Part shown: in pieces, positions 17,662 through 26,505 of the stretch
Numbering within the stretch: position 1 is the first letter of the stretch
Layout of the letters: every line of letters begins with the position of its first letter
Assembly (NCBI RefSeq): GCF_900090285.1
Contig: NZ_LT607754.1
Span: 6,598,001 to 6,662,000, forward strand
DNA: 64,000 bases
From: Micromonospora inositola
GTDB taxonomy: Bacteria; Actinomycetota; Actinomycetes; Mycobacteriales; Micromonosporaceae
Direction of reading: 5' to 3'
Position numbers and translations under genes: made by a program
Notes under the pieces: generated by a model
Told to the model about the DNA's origin: nothing
Seen by the model: the letters and a program-made list of their open reading frames with translations, nothing else
Databases searched by the model: none

Positions 17662-18860
17662 GGGTCCACCGCCGGGGCCGTCGCCGCCGTACCCGGGTCG
17701 ACACCGAAGAGCGCGTCGTCGTGCTCCCCCACGCCCGGCGCCGACCTGCGGTATGAGACCGGGGTATGGGAGAGGCGCAGCGGGTTGCCCAGCACCTTCG
17801 TGGACCGGCCGGTCCGCTCGTCGGTGACGTGCGCGACCATGCCGTTCGCCGTCACCTGGGGATGGTCGAGCGCCTGCGCGACGTCGAGCAGCTCCCCCGC
17901 CGGCACCCCGGCCTCGCGCAGGAGACGCACCCACAGGTCGGCCGGGCCCGCCGAAGCCGCCGACCTCAGCTCCCGGGACAACGCATCACGGTGCGCGAGC
18001 CGCGTCGCGTTGGTCGCGAAACGCGGATCGTCCAGCCACTCCTCGCGCCCGAACGCGGTGGCAGCGCGACGGAACATCGCGTCGGTGTTGGCCGCGATCA
18101 CGAACCAGCCGTCGCTCGCCCGCACCGCCTCGTAGGGCGCGAGCGCTCGGTGCGCGTTGCCCAGCCGGCCCGGCACCTCTCCGGTCGCCCACAGGTGGCT
18201 GGCCTCCCAGACGCCGAGGGACACCCCCGCCGCCAGCAGCGAGCAGCTCACCCGCTGCCCGTGGCCACACTCGTCCCTGGCTCTCAGCGCCGCCAGCACC
18301 CCGATCGTGAGGTACAGCGCGGACGCGATGTCGGAGACGGGTACGCCGATCTTGTACGGCACACCACGGCTCGGCCCCGTCACGCTCATCAGCCCGGACA
18401 TGGCCTGCGCCACGAAGTCGTAGCCGCCCAGCTCACGCAGCGGTCCCTCGTCCCCGAAGCCGCTGATCGACGCGTAGACCAGGCGAGGGTTGATGTCCCG
18501 CACCCGCTCGTAGTCGATGCCGAGCCGCACCGGCACGCCGGGGCTGTAGTTCTCGAGGAGCACGTCCGCCGACCGGATCAGGTCGTCCCGCATCTGCGTT
18601 GACGCCTCGTCGGCGAGGTCCAGGCTGACCGCGCGCTTGTTGCGGTTGACCGTCCGGAACGCCATGGAGTCGCCGTCGGGCCCACGGGCACCCGACCCGC
18701 GCAACATGTCCGGCCGGTGCGGTGACTCCACCTTCACCACGTCCGCGCCGAGGTCGGCCAGCAACATCCCACAGAGGGGCGCGGAGACCACGTGCGCGAA
18801 CTCGAGCACGCGGATCCCGGTCAACGGCCCGACGGCGCAGCGCTCTTCGTGGTCAGCCAT
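17658..18860 (-). CDS. Family III CoA-transferase (CaiB/BaiF)
   Basis: 400 residues. Start PLTGIRVLEFAHVVSAPLCG, then LADLGADVVKVESPHRPDML, NRNKRAVSLDL, DVLLENYSPGVPVRLGIDY and YASISGFGDEGP, all classic for class III CoA-transferases. The catalytic Asp lies near ELGGYDFVAQAMSGLMSVTG. It moves CoA between carboxylic acids without free acyl-anhydride. Co-transcribed with an enoyl-CoA hydratase, it would activate an aromatic or cleavage-product acid; donor and acceptor unknown. Its ATG overlaps the extradiol dioxygenase stop by 8 bases. Confidence 0.92.
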   Translation of the reverse strand: MADHEERCAVGPLTGIRVLEFAHVVSAPLCGMLLADLGADVVKVESPHRPDMLRGSGARGPDGDSMAFRTVNRNKRAVSLDLADEASTQMRDDLIRSADVLLENYSPGVPVRLGIDYERVRDINPRLVYASISGFGDEGPLRELGGYDFVAQAMSGLMSVTGPSRGVPYKIGVPVSDIASALYLTIGVLAALRARDECGHGQRVSCSLLAAGVSLGVWEASHLWATGEVPGRLGNAHRALAPYEAVRASDGWFVIAANTDAMFRRAATAFGREEWLDDPRFATNATRLAHRDALSRELRSAASAGPADLWVRLLREAGVPAGELLDVAQALDHPQVTANGMVAHVTDERTGRSTKVLGNPLRLSHTPVSYRRSAPGVGEHDDALFGVDPGTAATAPAVDP

Positions 18861-19710
18861 GCGCGCTCGCCACCGCCATGCCCGTGATCCATTCGGGCAC
18901 CGGCTCGTAGGCCACCGTCGGCACCGGGACACCGCCGGCTGCGGCCGCCGCGACCCACGTGCGCACCTCGTGCGCCCCGTTCCCCGCGACCTCGATGTCG
19001 TCGTCGTCCATCCGAGCCAGTTGGTCCAGGTCACCCGTGCCCAGCAGACGGAGGAAGCGCTCGTCCCAGTCCGGGGCGATGCGCTCGGCCGCCGCCGCGA
19101 GCCCGGTCTCGATGAGCCGGCGCCGCTGCTCCTCGGAGAGTGTCTGCACCGTCGGCGCGAGACTGGGCGGCGCGTGCGAGAGACCGCCCGAGGCCACGTA
19201 GAGCACGCGGCACCCGATGGTCCGGACGTGCGCGTCGACGGCGCGGCCGAGGTCCGCGACGCGGGCCAGGCCCGGCAGCGGCCGGGCGACGCAGTTGATG
19301 ACCACCGGGAGGATCGGCACCGCCGACAGCGACCCGAACAGCTGCGTCGCCGTCTGGCCGAAGCCATGGTCCAGCGGCAGGCGGTTGGCCACCGCCACGT
19401 CGAACCGGGCCGCCATCAACGCGGTGGCGAGGGACCGCGCGTGATCGGAGGGCACACGGTAGGCCTCCTCCACGGTTCCCCAGTCGCCGTACCCGTGCGC
19501 GCTCTCGACGACCGTGATGGCCGGCACGGTGTCGGTGAACGCGCGCCGGTGATCGGGCCCGAAGAACACGACGAGTTCCGGACCGAACCGGCGCACGTCC
19601 TCGCGCACCCGGTCGAGGCCCGCGCGGAAGACCTGCCCGACGTCGGATCGCCCGTGCATCAACGGGCTGTGCGAGGCGCAGACCACCATGCGCCCAGGAG
19701 TGTGGCTCAC
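18853..19710 (-). CDS. Class III extradiol dioxygenase, catalytic subunit (MhpB-like)
   Basis: 285 residues from GTG 19710; ATG 19689 would give MVVCASHSPLMHG. LigB-superfamily motifs with the expected metal-site and acid-base histidines: CASHSPL, FFGPDHRRAF, RLPLDHGFGQ, VASGGLSHAPP, and the C-terminal [14 protein letters not shown]. The order is the same as in 2,3-dihydroxyphenylpropionate dioxygenase (MhpB), which opens catechols next to a ring hydroxyl using Fe(II) and O2. It follows the LigA-type small subunit gene by 13 bases, so the two may form a LigAB-like heteromer. Substrate not determinable. Confidence 0.85.
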   Translation of the reverse strand: MSHTPGRMVVCASHSPLMHGRSDVGQVFRAGLDRVREDVRRFGPELVVFFGPDHRRAFTDTVPAITVVESAHGYGDWGTVEEAYRVPSDHARSLATALMAARFDVAVANRLPLDHGFGQTATQLFGSLSAVPILPVVINCVARPLPGLARVADLGRAVDAHVRTIGCRVLYVASGGLSHAPPSLAPTVQTLSEEQRRRLIETGLAAAAERIAPDWDERFLRLLGTGDLDQLARMDDDDIEVAGNGAHEVRTWVAAAAAGGVPVPTVAYEPVPEWITGMAVASAHG

Positions 19711-19723
19711 CGGTGGGCCGCCG

Positions 19724-20050
19724 TCATCCGGCGGACGGCGTCGCCGTCGCGACCGTCCCGCTCGCCGACGCCGGCCCTTCCCCCGCCGCGCCAGCACCCG
19801 GCCGCAGCTCCTGCCAACGCTGCGCGATGTCGAACCCGAACAGCCGCGACATCTGGATCAGGGACATGGGGTGCACACCCTGCTCGTACAGCACGTCGAC
19901 GCGGCGGTCGACCAGCGCGCGGGCCTCCTCCTCGGACAGGTGGTCGCAGACCGCCAGCAGATCCTGCGCCGTCGCCGTCGGCAGCCACCCCGTGGTGTCA
20001 CGGTCGGCGTACCACTGCCGCAGATGCTTCATCACTCCGTATGAGCTCAT
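19724..20050 (-). CDS. ligA: LigA-type small subunit of extradiol dioxygenase
   Basis: 108 residues. All-helical LigA domain: YGVMKHLRQWYADRDTTGWL, LLAVCDHLSEEEARALVDR, DVLYEQGVHPMSLIQMSRLF. In protocatechuate 4,5-dioxygenase this alpha subunit caps the active site of the beta subunit. Here it is sandwiched between two catalytic-subunit genes, 10 bases after one and 13 bases before the other, so its partner could be either or both. The Ala/Gly/Ser-rich tail after residue 85 looks disordered. AGAGGTG lies 6 bases before ATG 20050. Confidence 0.88.
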   Translation of the reverse strand: MSSYGVMKHLRQWYADRDTTGWLPTATAQDLLAVCDHLSEEEARALVDRRVDVLYEQGVHPMSLIQMSRLFGFDIAQRWQELRPGAGAAGEGPASASGTVATATPSAG

Positions 20051-20060
20051 CGATTCACCT

Positions 20061-20876
20061 CTACCGCTGTAACCGGGCGACGCCCGCGCCGACGAACCAC
20101 GACGGGATGGTCTCGTAGTAGAGAACCTCCACCGGGCCCGACGGCAGGCAGCCGCGCACCGTGAGCCAGTTTCGGATCTCGTGCCCGCCGTTGCCGGCCA
20201 GCCGCTCGATGTCGTCGTCGGTGAAGCCGGTGAGCCACTCCTCGTCCCCCGCGACGAAGCGGTCGAGGAACTCGCGGTCGAACTCCGAGCTCACGCGACC
20301 GTGCTCGGGACCCCCCAGCCAATGGCTGAGGCCACCGCTGCCGATGATGACGACCCGCGCGTCGACGTGGCTCGACGCGACCGCCTCACGCAGGGCGTTG
20401 CCCAGGGCTAAGGCGCGCCGCAGGGACAGCATCGGCCGCGTGATGCAGTTCTGGAAGATGGGTACGACCGGGATGTTCATCTCCGGCACGACGAAGTGCA
20501 GCGGGCTCATGAACGAGTGGTCGAGCCGCATGGCATCCGAGAAGGACGGCTCGAACCCCTGTCGCAGCAGCGAGGAAATGATGTCCGCGCTGAGCAGTGG
20601 CGCGCCGGGCACCTTGTACATCGGGATGTTGTCGGCCCATCCCTCGTAGCTGTCGCCACGTCCGACGCACCACTGCGGCATCGCGTCGTAAGAGAACGTG
20701 TTGAAGTGGTCGGTTCCGATCAGGATGAGGGCATCCGGCCTCAGCTCGGCCAGTTCGCCGCGAACCCGCTCGTAGGCCGCGTAGCAGCGCGCCGCGACGT
20801 CCTCGGTGACGAGGTCAGGTCTGCTCACCATGAACGACGAGTGCGACAGCGCATATCCGCCGACGATCTCAGCCAT
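20061..20876 (-). CDS. Class III extradiol dioxygenase, second catalytic subunit (LigB-like)
   Basis: 271 residues from ATG 20876. [75 protein letters not shown] and GNGGHEIRNWLTVRG show the LigB superfamily fold with its His residues in place. It is clearly different from the MhpB-like enzyme two genes downstream, closer in appearance to the protocatechuate/gallate-type LigB branch. It probably pairs with the LigA subunit encoded 10 bases downstream. Two ring-opening enzymes in a row suggest two catecholic intermediates or isomers in the pathway. Confidence 0.88.
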   Translation of the reverse strand: MAEIVGGYALSHSSFMVSRPDLVTEDVAARCYAAYERVRGELAELRPDALILIGTDHFNTFSYDAMPQWCVGRGDSYEGWADNIPMYKVPGAPLLSADIISSLLRQGFEPSFSDAMRLDHSFMSPLHFVVPEMNIPVVPIFQNCITRPMLSLRRALALGNALREAVASSHVDARVVIIGSGGLSHWLGGPEHGRVSSEFDREFLDRFVAGDEEWLTGFTDDDIERLAGNGGHEIRNWLTVRGCLPSGPVEVLYYETIPSWFVGAGVARLQR

Positions 20877-20981
20877 GCGATCCCTTTCGTCGATGAAGCC
20901 GGGGCCCTGAAGTGACAGGGGTCGAGGGGGCAGGCTCAGCATCTGCTGAGCGCGACACCGCCGACAACCACGTCGTCCCGC

Positions 20982-23177
20982 TCAGCAGGATGCCGCGCCC
21001 GACGCCTGGGTCACCGGCGCCGCCCCATCCGCCGGGTGGCCGCGGAGGAACCGCAGAACGCGCGCGTTGAACGCGTCCGGCTTCTCGAATTGCGGCCAGT
21101 GGCCACAGCCGTCGAGCACGTCGTATTCGGACACCGGCGTGAGTTCGTGCGCGGCCGCCGCGACCCGGGCGGGCGTCGTCGGGTTGTGGTCGGTCCAGTA
21201 GTAGAAGACCGGGACCGGGAAGCTCCGCAGGTCGCCGGGGAGGAGCATGCCCGGGCGCTTCCGGTAGACCATGTTCGCGACGCCCCGGTAGATGTCGGCG
21301 GCCGCCTCGCGCATCCGGGGGTTGTCGTAGATGACCATCCTGGTCCGGATCATCTCGTCGGGCATGTCGGCCGGGTCGTGCACGAGCCACTGCATCCGCG
21401 CGGTCCACGCCGCGTGGTCCATCGCGTCGTACGCCTTCTCCGAGAGCTCGAGCATCCGGCTCCAGCCGCGCTCCTCCTCGGGCGTCGCCGGCACCGGCCC
21501 GAGTCCGCCGCCGACCACCGTGACGACGGTGGCCACGCGGTGCGGCGCCAGGATCGCCGCCCGCATCGCGACGCCGCCGCCGAGCGACTCGCCGACCAGG
21601 TGCACCGGACGCGGTCCGAGCTGGTCCATCAGCGCGAGCAGGTGCCGCGCGTAGTCGTCGAGGTCGTAGCCGCACCCCGTGGGCTTGTCCGTGAGGCCGT
21701 GCCCGAGCATGTCGATCGCGACCGCACGGTAACCGGCCTCGGCGAACGGCTCCAGGTTTCGCACGAAAGCCTCGGCGTGCCCGCCCGTGCCGTGCAGGAA
21801 CACGACCGCCGGCGCGTTCTCGTCTCCCGCCTCGAGGCACCGCGTCCGCACCCCGCCGGCCGACAGGTATCGCACCTGTCCCGTCCGCAGGTGCTCCAGC
21901 CAGATGCTCCACGTCATGTCTGCTCCTTCGGGTCGGCACTCGACGCGAGGGTCGGGTGGATGGGTGGGCGCGGGCTCCGGCGAACCGACGGCCCGCAGCA
22001 TGCGCCGGGACACGCCGGCCAGGACCACGCCCACGCCCAGCAGGACGCCGCAGGCGAGCCACGCGACCCGGTACGAGTGGCGGCTCGCGAGCGCGGCGAA
22101 GACGACCGGCCCGATCGCGCTGCCGACGAAGTTGCCGGTCGAGACCAGTCCGCTCGCGGCCGCCGGCGCGGTCGGGCTGGACCGGACCGCGACCAGGTTG
22201 AGCGTCCCCGTCCACCCCCAGCCGCACGCGAACGCCAGCATCGTCCCGACGGCGAGGACCGGAGTGCTCGTCTGCACCCCGAGCGCGACGACGCCGAGTG
22301 CGCCGAGGCCCATGAGCCAGGCGAGCAGCCGCGCGTGGTCGGTGAGCCGGTCCGCGAGCAGGCCCCAGGCGGGTCGCGCCAGGATCCCCACCACGCTGCC
22401 GACGATCAGCCACGCCCCCGCCTGTGCCGCCGTGAAGCCGGTGGCCCGCAGCGCTTCGACGTAGAAGGCGCCGATCGCCGCACCGGCCGACCCGGCGGCG
22501 GCCGCGGCGAGGCCCAGCACGCGGAGCCCGGCGACCCGCGCCGGCGAGCGATGCTCGCGGCCGGCTCGCGCGTCCGGGTCCCCCGACGGCAACCGGTCGC
22601 GCCGGCACTGGAGGTAGGCCAGCATGACTGCGCCCGGCAGCACGCCGAGCACGAACGCGGCTCGCCACGATCCGCGGTCGACGAACACCACGGTGCCGCC
22701 GGCGATGAGGGTGGCGAACGGGATCGCGACCTGCCGGATGCCGAAGGCGACGCCCTGCCGGACCGGACGCACGCCGTACGCGAGCAGGGCGCTCGACGTC
22801 GTCTGGCCGAGCGCGAGGAACACGCCGGCCGCGCCGAGCAGGAGGGTCAGGGCCCACCAGGGCGCGTTGCCGGGCAGGAGCGCGACCGACAGCAGGACCA
22901 ACGCGCTGCCGGTGACGGCGATGCGCGCCGTGGCCGAGACCCCGAACCGCTCGACCAGCATGCCGGCCGGTATCGCGGACACGGCCGAGACGAGGAAGAA
23001 GACGGAGATCGAGAGGCCTACGCTCGACAGGCTCCAGCCGAACTCCGCACGCAGGGACGGCCCGTGGCTGCCGACGAAGAGGAAGGGCGTGACGCAGGTC
23101 GTCAGCAGGAACAGGGCGAAAGACGTCGTGCCTGTCGAGCCGAACGGCCTGGACGCGACGCTCGACGGGGAGACCAC
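20982..23177 (-). CDS. In-frame fusion of MFS transporter and alpha/beta-hydrolase
   Basis: 731 residues with no stop between two full-length domains. Residues 1-400 are a 12-helix major facilitator transporter (TTCVTPFLFVGSHGPSLRAEF, GMLVERFGVSATARI, RPAWGLLADRLTDHARL). After a Pro-rich linker, residues 421-731 are an alpha/beta hydrolase: FLHGTGGHAEAFVRN, nucleophile in LVGESLGGGVAM, and GCGHWPQFEKPDAF with the catalytic His, the look of meta-cleavage-product hydrolases. An AAGGAG lies 7 bases before the internal ATG 21917, so the hydrolase may also be made alone. GTG 23177 shares one base with the preceding TAG stop. Either a genuine fusion or a lost stop. Confidence 0.85.
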   Translation of the reverse strand: MVSPSSVASRPFGSTGTTSFALFLLTTCVTPFLFVGSHGPSLRAEFGWSLSSVGLSISVFFLVSAVSAIPAGMLVERFGVSATARIAVTGSALVLLSVALLPGNAPWWALTLLLGAAGVFLALGQTTSSALLAYGVRPVRQGVAFGIRQVAIPFATLIAGGTVVFVDRGSWRAAFVLGVLPGAVMLAYLQCRRDRLPSGDPDARAGREHRSPARVAGLRVLGLAAAAAGSAGAAIGAFYVEALRATGFTAAQAGAWLIVGSVVGILARPAWGLLADRLTDHARLLAWLMGLGALGVVALGVQTSTPVLAVGTMLAFACGWGWTGTLNLVAVRSSPTAPAAASGLVSTGNFVGSAIGPVVFAALASRHSYRVAWLACGVLLGVGVVLAGVSRRMLRAVGSPEPAPTHPPDPRVECRPEGADMTWSIWLEHLRTGQVRYLSAGGVRTRCLEAGDENAPAVVFLHGTGGHAEAFVRNLEPFAEAGYRAVAIDMLGHGLTDKPTGCGYDLDDYARHLLALMDQLGPRPVHLVGESLGGGVAMRAAILAPHRVATVVTVVGGGLGPVPATPEEERGWSRMLELSEKAYDAMDHAAWTARMQWLVHDPADMPDEMIRTRMVIYDNPRMREAAADIYRGVANMVYRKRPGMLLPGDLRSFPVPVFYYWTDHNPTTPARVAAAAHELTPVSEYDVLDGCGHWPQFEKPDAFNARVLRFLRGHPADGAAPVTQASGAASC

Positions 23178-23974
23178 TAGTAGTGCACGCCCTGGCCCCG
23201 CCCCGCGCTGACCGCGAGGTGCTCTCCGGTGATGCCGGAGGCCAGCTCGGAGCAGAGGAAGACGATCGCGTCGGCCACCTCGTCGGTCGAGACGACCTTG
23301 CCGAGCGCGGTCTGCGCCTCCATGTCGGCCCGAGCCTGCACCGGGGAGACACCCCGCCGCTGCGCGTCGAGACCGAGGAGGTCGTCGAGCCGCTCGGTCG
23401 CCGTGATCCCCGGGCTCACCGCGTTCACCGTCACCCCCGACCGGCCGAGCGCGAAGGCCATCGACCGGGTCAGGTGCACGACCGCGGCGTTCCGCGCGCC
23501 GGCGCTGATGGGTCCGGCGAGACGGGCGGCCATGCCGGTCACGTTGACGATCCGTCCCCAGCCCTGCGACTGCATGTACGGCCGCACCGCCCGCGCGGCC
23601 CGCAGGTAGCCGAGGTGCTTCTCCTCGAAGTCGCGGACGATCAGACGCTCGTCCACCGCGTCGAAGCTCTCGGGATCGGACCCCGAGGTGCGGCCGGCGT
23701 TGTTGACGAGGATGTGGACGCCACCGAAGCGCTCCGTGGCCCGCTCGACGACCGCGTCGAGGGCACCCTCGTGCGAGACGTCGGCCGGGACGGCCTCGAC
23801 CGATCCCCCTGTCTCCTCGATCAGCCGGGCCGACGCCTGCGCGAGGCGCCCCGCGTCACGGGCACAGATCACCACTGCGGCGCCCTCGCGGAGGAACCGC
23901 CGTGCGACAGCCATCCCGATGCCGCGGCTTCCGCCGGTCACGAGTGCCGTCCGGCCAGATAACCCCAGGTCCAC
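23177..23974 (-). CDS. SDR-family protein lacking the YxxxK catalytic pair
   Basis: 265 residues. Nucleotide-binding TALVTGGSRGIGMAVARRFL at residues 9-28 and the structural NNAG near residue 91 are intact. The active-site segment reads GPISAGARNAAVVHLTRSMA: at the positions of Tyr and Lys it has Ala and Asn. I recall a divergent SDR subgroup with this SAGARNA motif, so it is likely a natural variant, not an error. In this operon it could be the cis-dihydrodiol or a hydroxyacyl dehydrogenase working by another mechanism, or a non-catalytic member. Start is GTG 23974; it abuts the fusion gene. Confidence 0.85.
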   Translation of the reverse strand: MDLGLSGRTALVTGGSRGIGMAVARRFLREGAAVVICARDAGRLAQASARLIEETGGSVEAVPADVSHEGALDAVVERATERFGGVHILVNNAGRTSGSDPESFDAVDERLIVRDFEEKHLGYLRAARAVRPYMQSQGWGRIVNVTGMAARLAGPISAGARNAAVVHLTRSMAFALGRSGVTVNAVSPGITATERLDDLLGLDAQRRGVSPVQARADMEAQTALGKVVSTDEVADAIVFLCSELASGITGEHLAVSAGRGQGVHY

Positions 23975-24025
23975 TTGACACCTCTTCTCCAGGCTCGCGA
24001 CGCGGCGACCGCCGCGTGCGAGCGG

Positions 24026-24766
24026 TCAGTTCGAGTAGCGGGGCAACGTGCCGACCTCGAGCACCGTGCCCGAGACGGTCCGCGCCTCGTCGGAGAGCAC
24101 CCAGGCGATCGCCTCGGCGACCTCCTGCGGGTCATTGGGCCGGCCCATCACGTTGTTGCGCGCCGCCCGCTGCTCGAACTCCAGCTTGGCCCGGCCTTCG
24201 AGCCCGTTCACCATCTCGCTGTACGTCGAGCCCGGCAGCACGGCGTTCACCCGGATGTTCGCCGCCGCCACATCGAGCGCCATGGCCTTCGTCATCGACA
24301 GCACGGCGCCCTTGGACGCGCAGTACGCGAAGAGATTCGGCCTGCCGTAGCCCGAGCCCGAGGCGAGGTTGACGACGCTGCCGCCCCCCGCGTCCCGCAT
24401 CCGCGGGGCCACCGCCCGGGTCAGGACGAAGAGCCCACGGACGTTCGTGGCGAAGGTCGCGTCCCAGACGTCCAGCTCCGTGTCGAAGAAGTCGCCGTGG
24501 TGCCGCACCGCCGCGTTGTTCACCAGCCCCCACGGCGTGCCGAACTGTTCGCAGGCCTTCGCGACGAACGACGTGACCGCGTCGGCGTCGGACATGTCGA
24601 CCTGGCCGACGCGGCAACGGTCGGTCGCGCCGAGGGTGCTTCGCGCCGCGGCCACCGACTCGGCCCGGACACCGAACGTCGACACACGCCACCCGCGCTC
24701 GAGCAGCAGCCGCACGGTGGCCAGGCCGATGCCGGACGTCCCACCGCTCACGATCACGTGCCTCAC
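24026..24766 (-). CDS. Short-chain dehydrogenase, probable cis-dihydrodiol dehydrogenase
   Basis: 246 residues from GTG 24766, with AAGGAGAT five bases upstream. VIVSGGTSGIGLATVRLLLE binds NAD(P); VNNAAV, NLASGSGYG (Ser) and the catalytic YCASKGAVLSMTKAMALD are all present, so this one is catalytically competent in contrast to its neighbour. Next to a Rieske dioxygenase the natural role is oxidation of the cis-dihydrodiol to a catechol. It follows the permease gene after 16 bases. Confidence 0.88.
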   Translation of the reverse strand: MRHVIVSGGTSGIGLATVRLLLERGWRVSTFGVRAESVAAARSTLGATDRCRVGQVDMSDADAVTSFVAKACEQFGTPWGLVNNAAVRHHGDFFDTELDVWDATFATNVRGLFVLTRAVAPRMRDAGGGSVVNLASGSGYGRPNLFAYCASKGAVLSMTKAMALDVAAANIRVNAVLPGSTYSEMVNGLEGRAKLEFEQRAARNNVMGRPNDPQEVAEAIAWVLSDEARTVSGTVLEVGTLPRYSN

Positions 24767-24782
24767 GGGGATCTCCTTCTCC

Positions 24783-26498
24783 TCAGAACCGTCGTGTCCG
24801 GCGCGACAGCAGCCCGTACACGGCCAGCGCGACACCCGAGATGAGCAGCATGCAGACGCCGTAGACGGCCGCTTCGGACGCGCCGCCGCGGGTCCAGCTC
24901 TCCAGCGTTCGTACGCCGAGCACCTCGTTGCCGGGCGAGACGAGGAAGGCCGACAGCGACACCTCGCGAACGCACAGAACGAAGCTCAGCAGCAGCGACG
25001 CGAGGGTCGTCTGCAGGAGCAAGGGCCGGATCAGTCGCCAGAACGTGACGAGCTTCGATGAACCGCTGACCCAACCGGCGTACTCCAGAGCGGGATCCAG
25101 CTGGAGGAACGCCGAGGAGAACTGCCGGACCGCGAGCGGCGTGTAGATCGTCACGTAGGCGACGAGCAGCAACCACCGGGTGCCGTACAGGCCGCCGACG
25201 AAGGAGTAGCCCCACAGGGTGCCGAGCGCGAGCAGCACCCCGGGTATCGCCCACGGGACCCAGGTCAGGCCTTCCAGGACGAAGCGCATGCGGCTCTGGC
25301 TGCGGACGATCCCGTAGGCGGCCGACGCGCCGAGGAGCGTCATGATCACCGCCCCGAGGAAAGCGAGGAGCAGCGTGTTGCCGATCGACCGCCAGAACAC
25401 CTCGTCCTCGAACGCGGTCTGCCAGTGCTCCAGCGTGAGGCTGCCGTCCCAGATGCCCACGTAGCCTTCGAAGGATCCGTAGACCACGATCGCGACCGGC
25501 ACGATCGAGCCGATCGTCAGGTACAGCCAGCAGACGCCGGCCGCCAGGAACCGCCATCGGCCCAGGTTGACCAGACGGCTCGCGGCACCCTTGCCCGCCA
25601 CCGTCACGAAGGACCGGCGGTTGACGTAGACGCCGCCGAGCAGCACGAGGACGGCCGCCACCGCGGCCAGGCTGACGCCGAGCGCGGTCGCCTTGCCGTA
25701 GTTCGGCACCGGGGCGTTGAAGAGGGTCTGGTACATCCGCGTCGCGAAGACCTCGACGCCGGCCGGCCGGCCGATCATCAACGGGATGTCGAGCGTCTCC
25801 AGCACCCGGACCCCTGCCAGAATCGCGGCGCTGATGAAGGCCGGGGCCGCCAGCGGCACCGTGATCTTCAGCGCCGTCCGCCACGGAGGGATGCCGTTCG
25901 CCGCCGCCGCGTCCTCGAGGGTGGAGTCCATCGCGTCGAACGCCGGCAGCATCAAGAGGTAGACGAGCGGCACGACGACGATGGACAGCGTCACGATGAC
26001 GCCGGTGAACGAGTAGCTCTCCGGGATCACCGAGGACAGGACCGGGACGTTCTCGGTGAGTCGCTTCACCGACCCGACGCCGATGGTCCACGCCAGGCCG
26101 ATGAGGACGGTCGGGATGAAGAGCGGCAGCATCAGCGCCGTCCGGAACAACTCCCGCCCGGGGGTGTTGGTCCGGCTGACCAGCCACGCGAGCAGTGTTC
26201 CCAGGGACGCGGCGATCGCCATCGTCGCGCCGCCGATCTGCAGGCTGTCGCTCCACGCCTGATACGTCCGCTCGTCGGCGTAGGCGGCCCGCCATCCCTG
26301 CAGGGAGAACGCGACGTCGTCCGATCCGGGCGCGCCCGCCAGGACGCTGCCCGCGAGCGCCATCACCACCGGGTACAGCAGGATCCCGATCCCGAGCACC
26401 AGCGCGGTTAGGACAACGGCTTTCGTTGCCTTGTCACGGCGCTGCCACCTGGCCGCCTGGACGCTCTCGTCGCTGGGTCGCTCGACCGTGACCGTCAT
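24783..26498 (-). CDS. ABC importer permease, two fused halves (iron(III)-type)
   Basis: 571 residues with about 12 transmembrane helices in two repeated halves. Each half has an EAA-like coupling motif: EDAAAANGIPPWRTALKITVPL in the first and ALEYAGWVSGSSKLVTFWRL in the second. This is the FbpB/ThiP-type architecture used for iron, thiamine, phosphonate and some organic acids. Its ATPase and binding-protein genes lie further upstream in the same array, separated by the dioxygenase genes, which argues that the cargo is the pathway substrate and not iron. AUG start 7 bases after the small upstream gene. Confidence 0.92.
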   Translation of the reverse strand: MTVTVERPSDESVQAARWQRRDKATKAVVLTALVLGIGILLYPVVMALAGSVLAGAPGSDDVAFSLQGWRAAYADERTYQAWSDSLQIGGATMAIAASLGTLLAWLVSRTNTPGRELFRTALMLPLFIPTVLIGLAWTIGVGSVKRLTENVPVLSSVIPESYSFTGVIVTLSIVVVPLVYLLMLPAFDAMDSTLEDAAAANGIPPWRTALKITVPLAAPAFISAAILAGVRVLETLDIPLMIGRPAGVEVFATRMYQTLFNAPVPNYGKATALGVSLAAVAAVLVLLGGVYVNRRSFVTVAGKGAASRLVNLGRWRFLAAGVCWLYLTIGSIVPVAIVVYGSFEGYVGIWDGSLTLEHWQTAFEDEVFWRSIGNTLLLAFLGAVIMTLLGASAAYGIVRSQSRMRFVLEGLTWVPWAIPGVLLALGTLWGYSFVGGLYGTRWLLLVAYVTIYTPLAVRQFSSAFLQLDPALEYAGWVSGSSKLVTFWRLIRPLLLQTTLASLLLSFVLCVREVSLSAFLVSPGNEVLGVRTLESWTRGGASEAAVYGVCMLLISGVALAVYGLLSRRTRRF

Positions 26499-26505
26499 TT
26501 CTCCG

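Noticed and set aside
21036..23180. 714-codon plus-strand frame over the MFS-hydrolase gene
   Set aside because: Antisense shadow, Arg/Asp/Gly-rich without any recognisable fold.
24763..26295. 510-codon minus-strand frame overlapping the permease
   Set aside because: Out-of-frame shadow; the true permease frame has clear transmembrane helices and EAA motifs.
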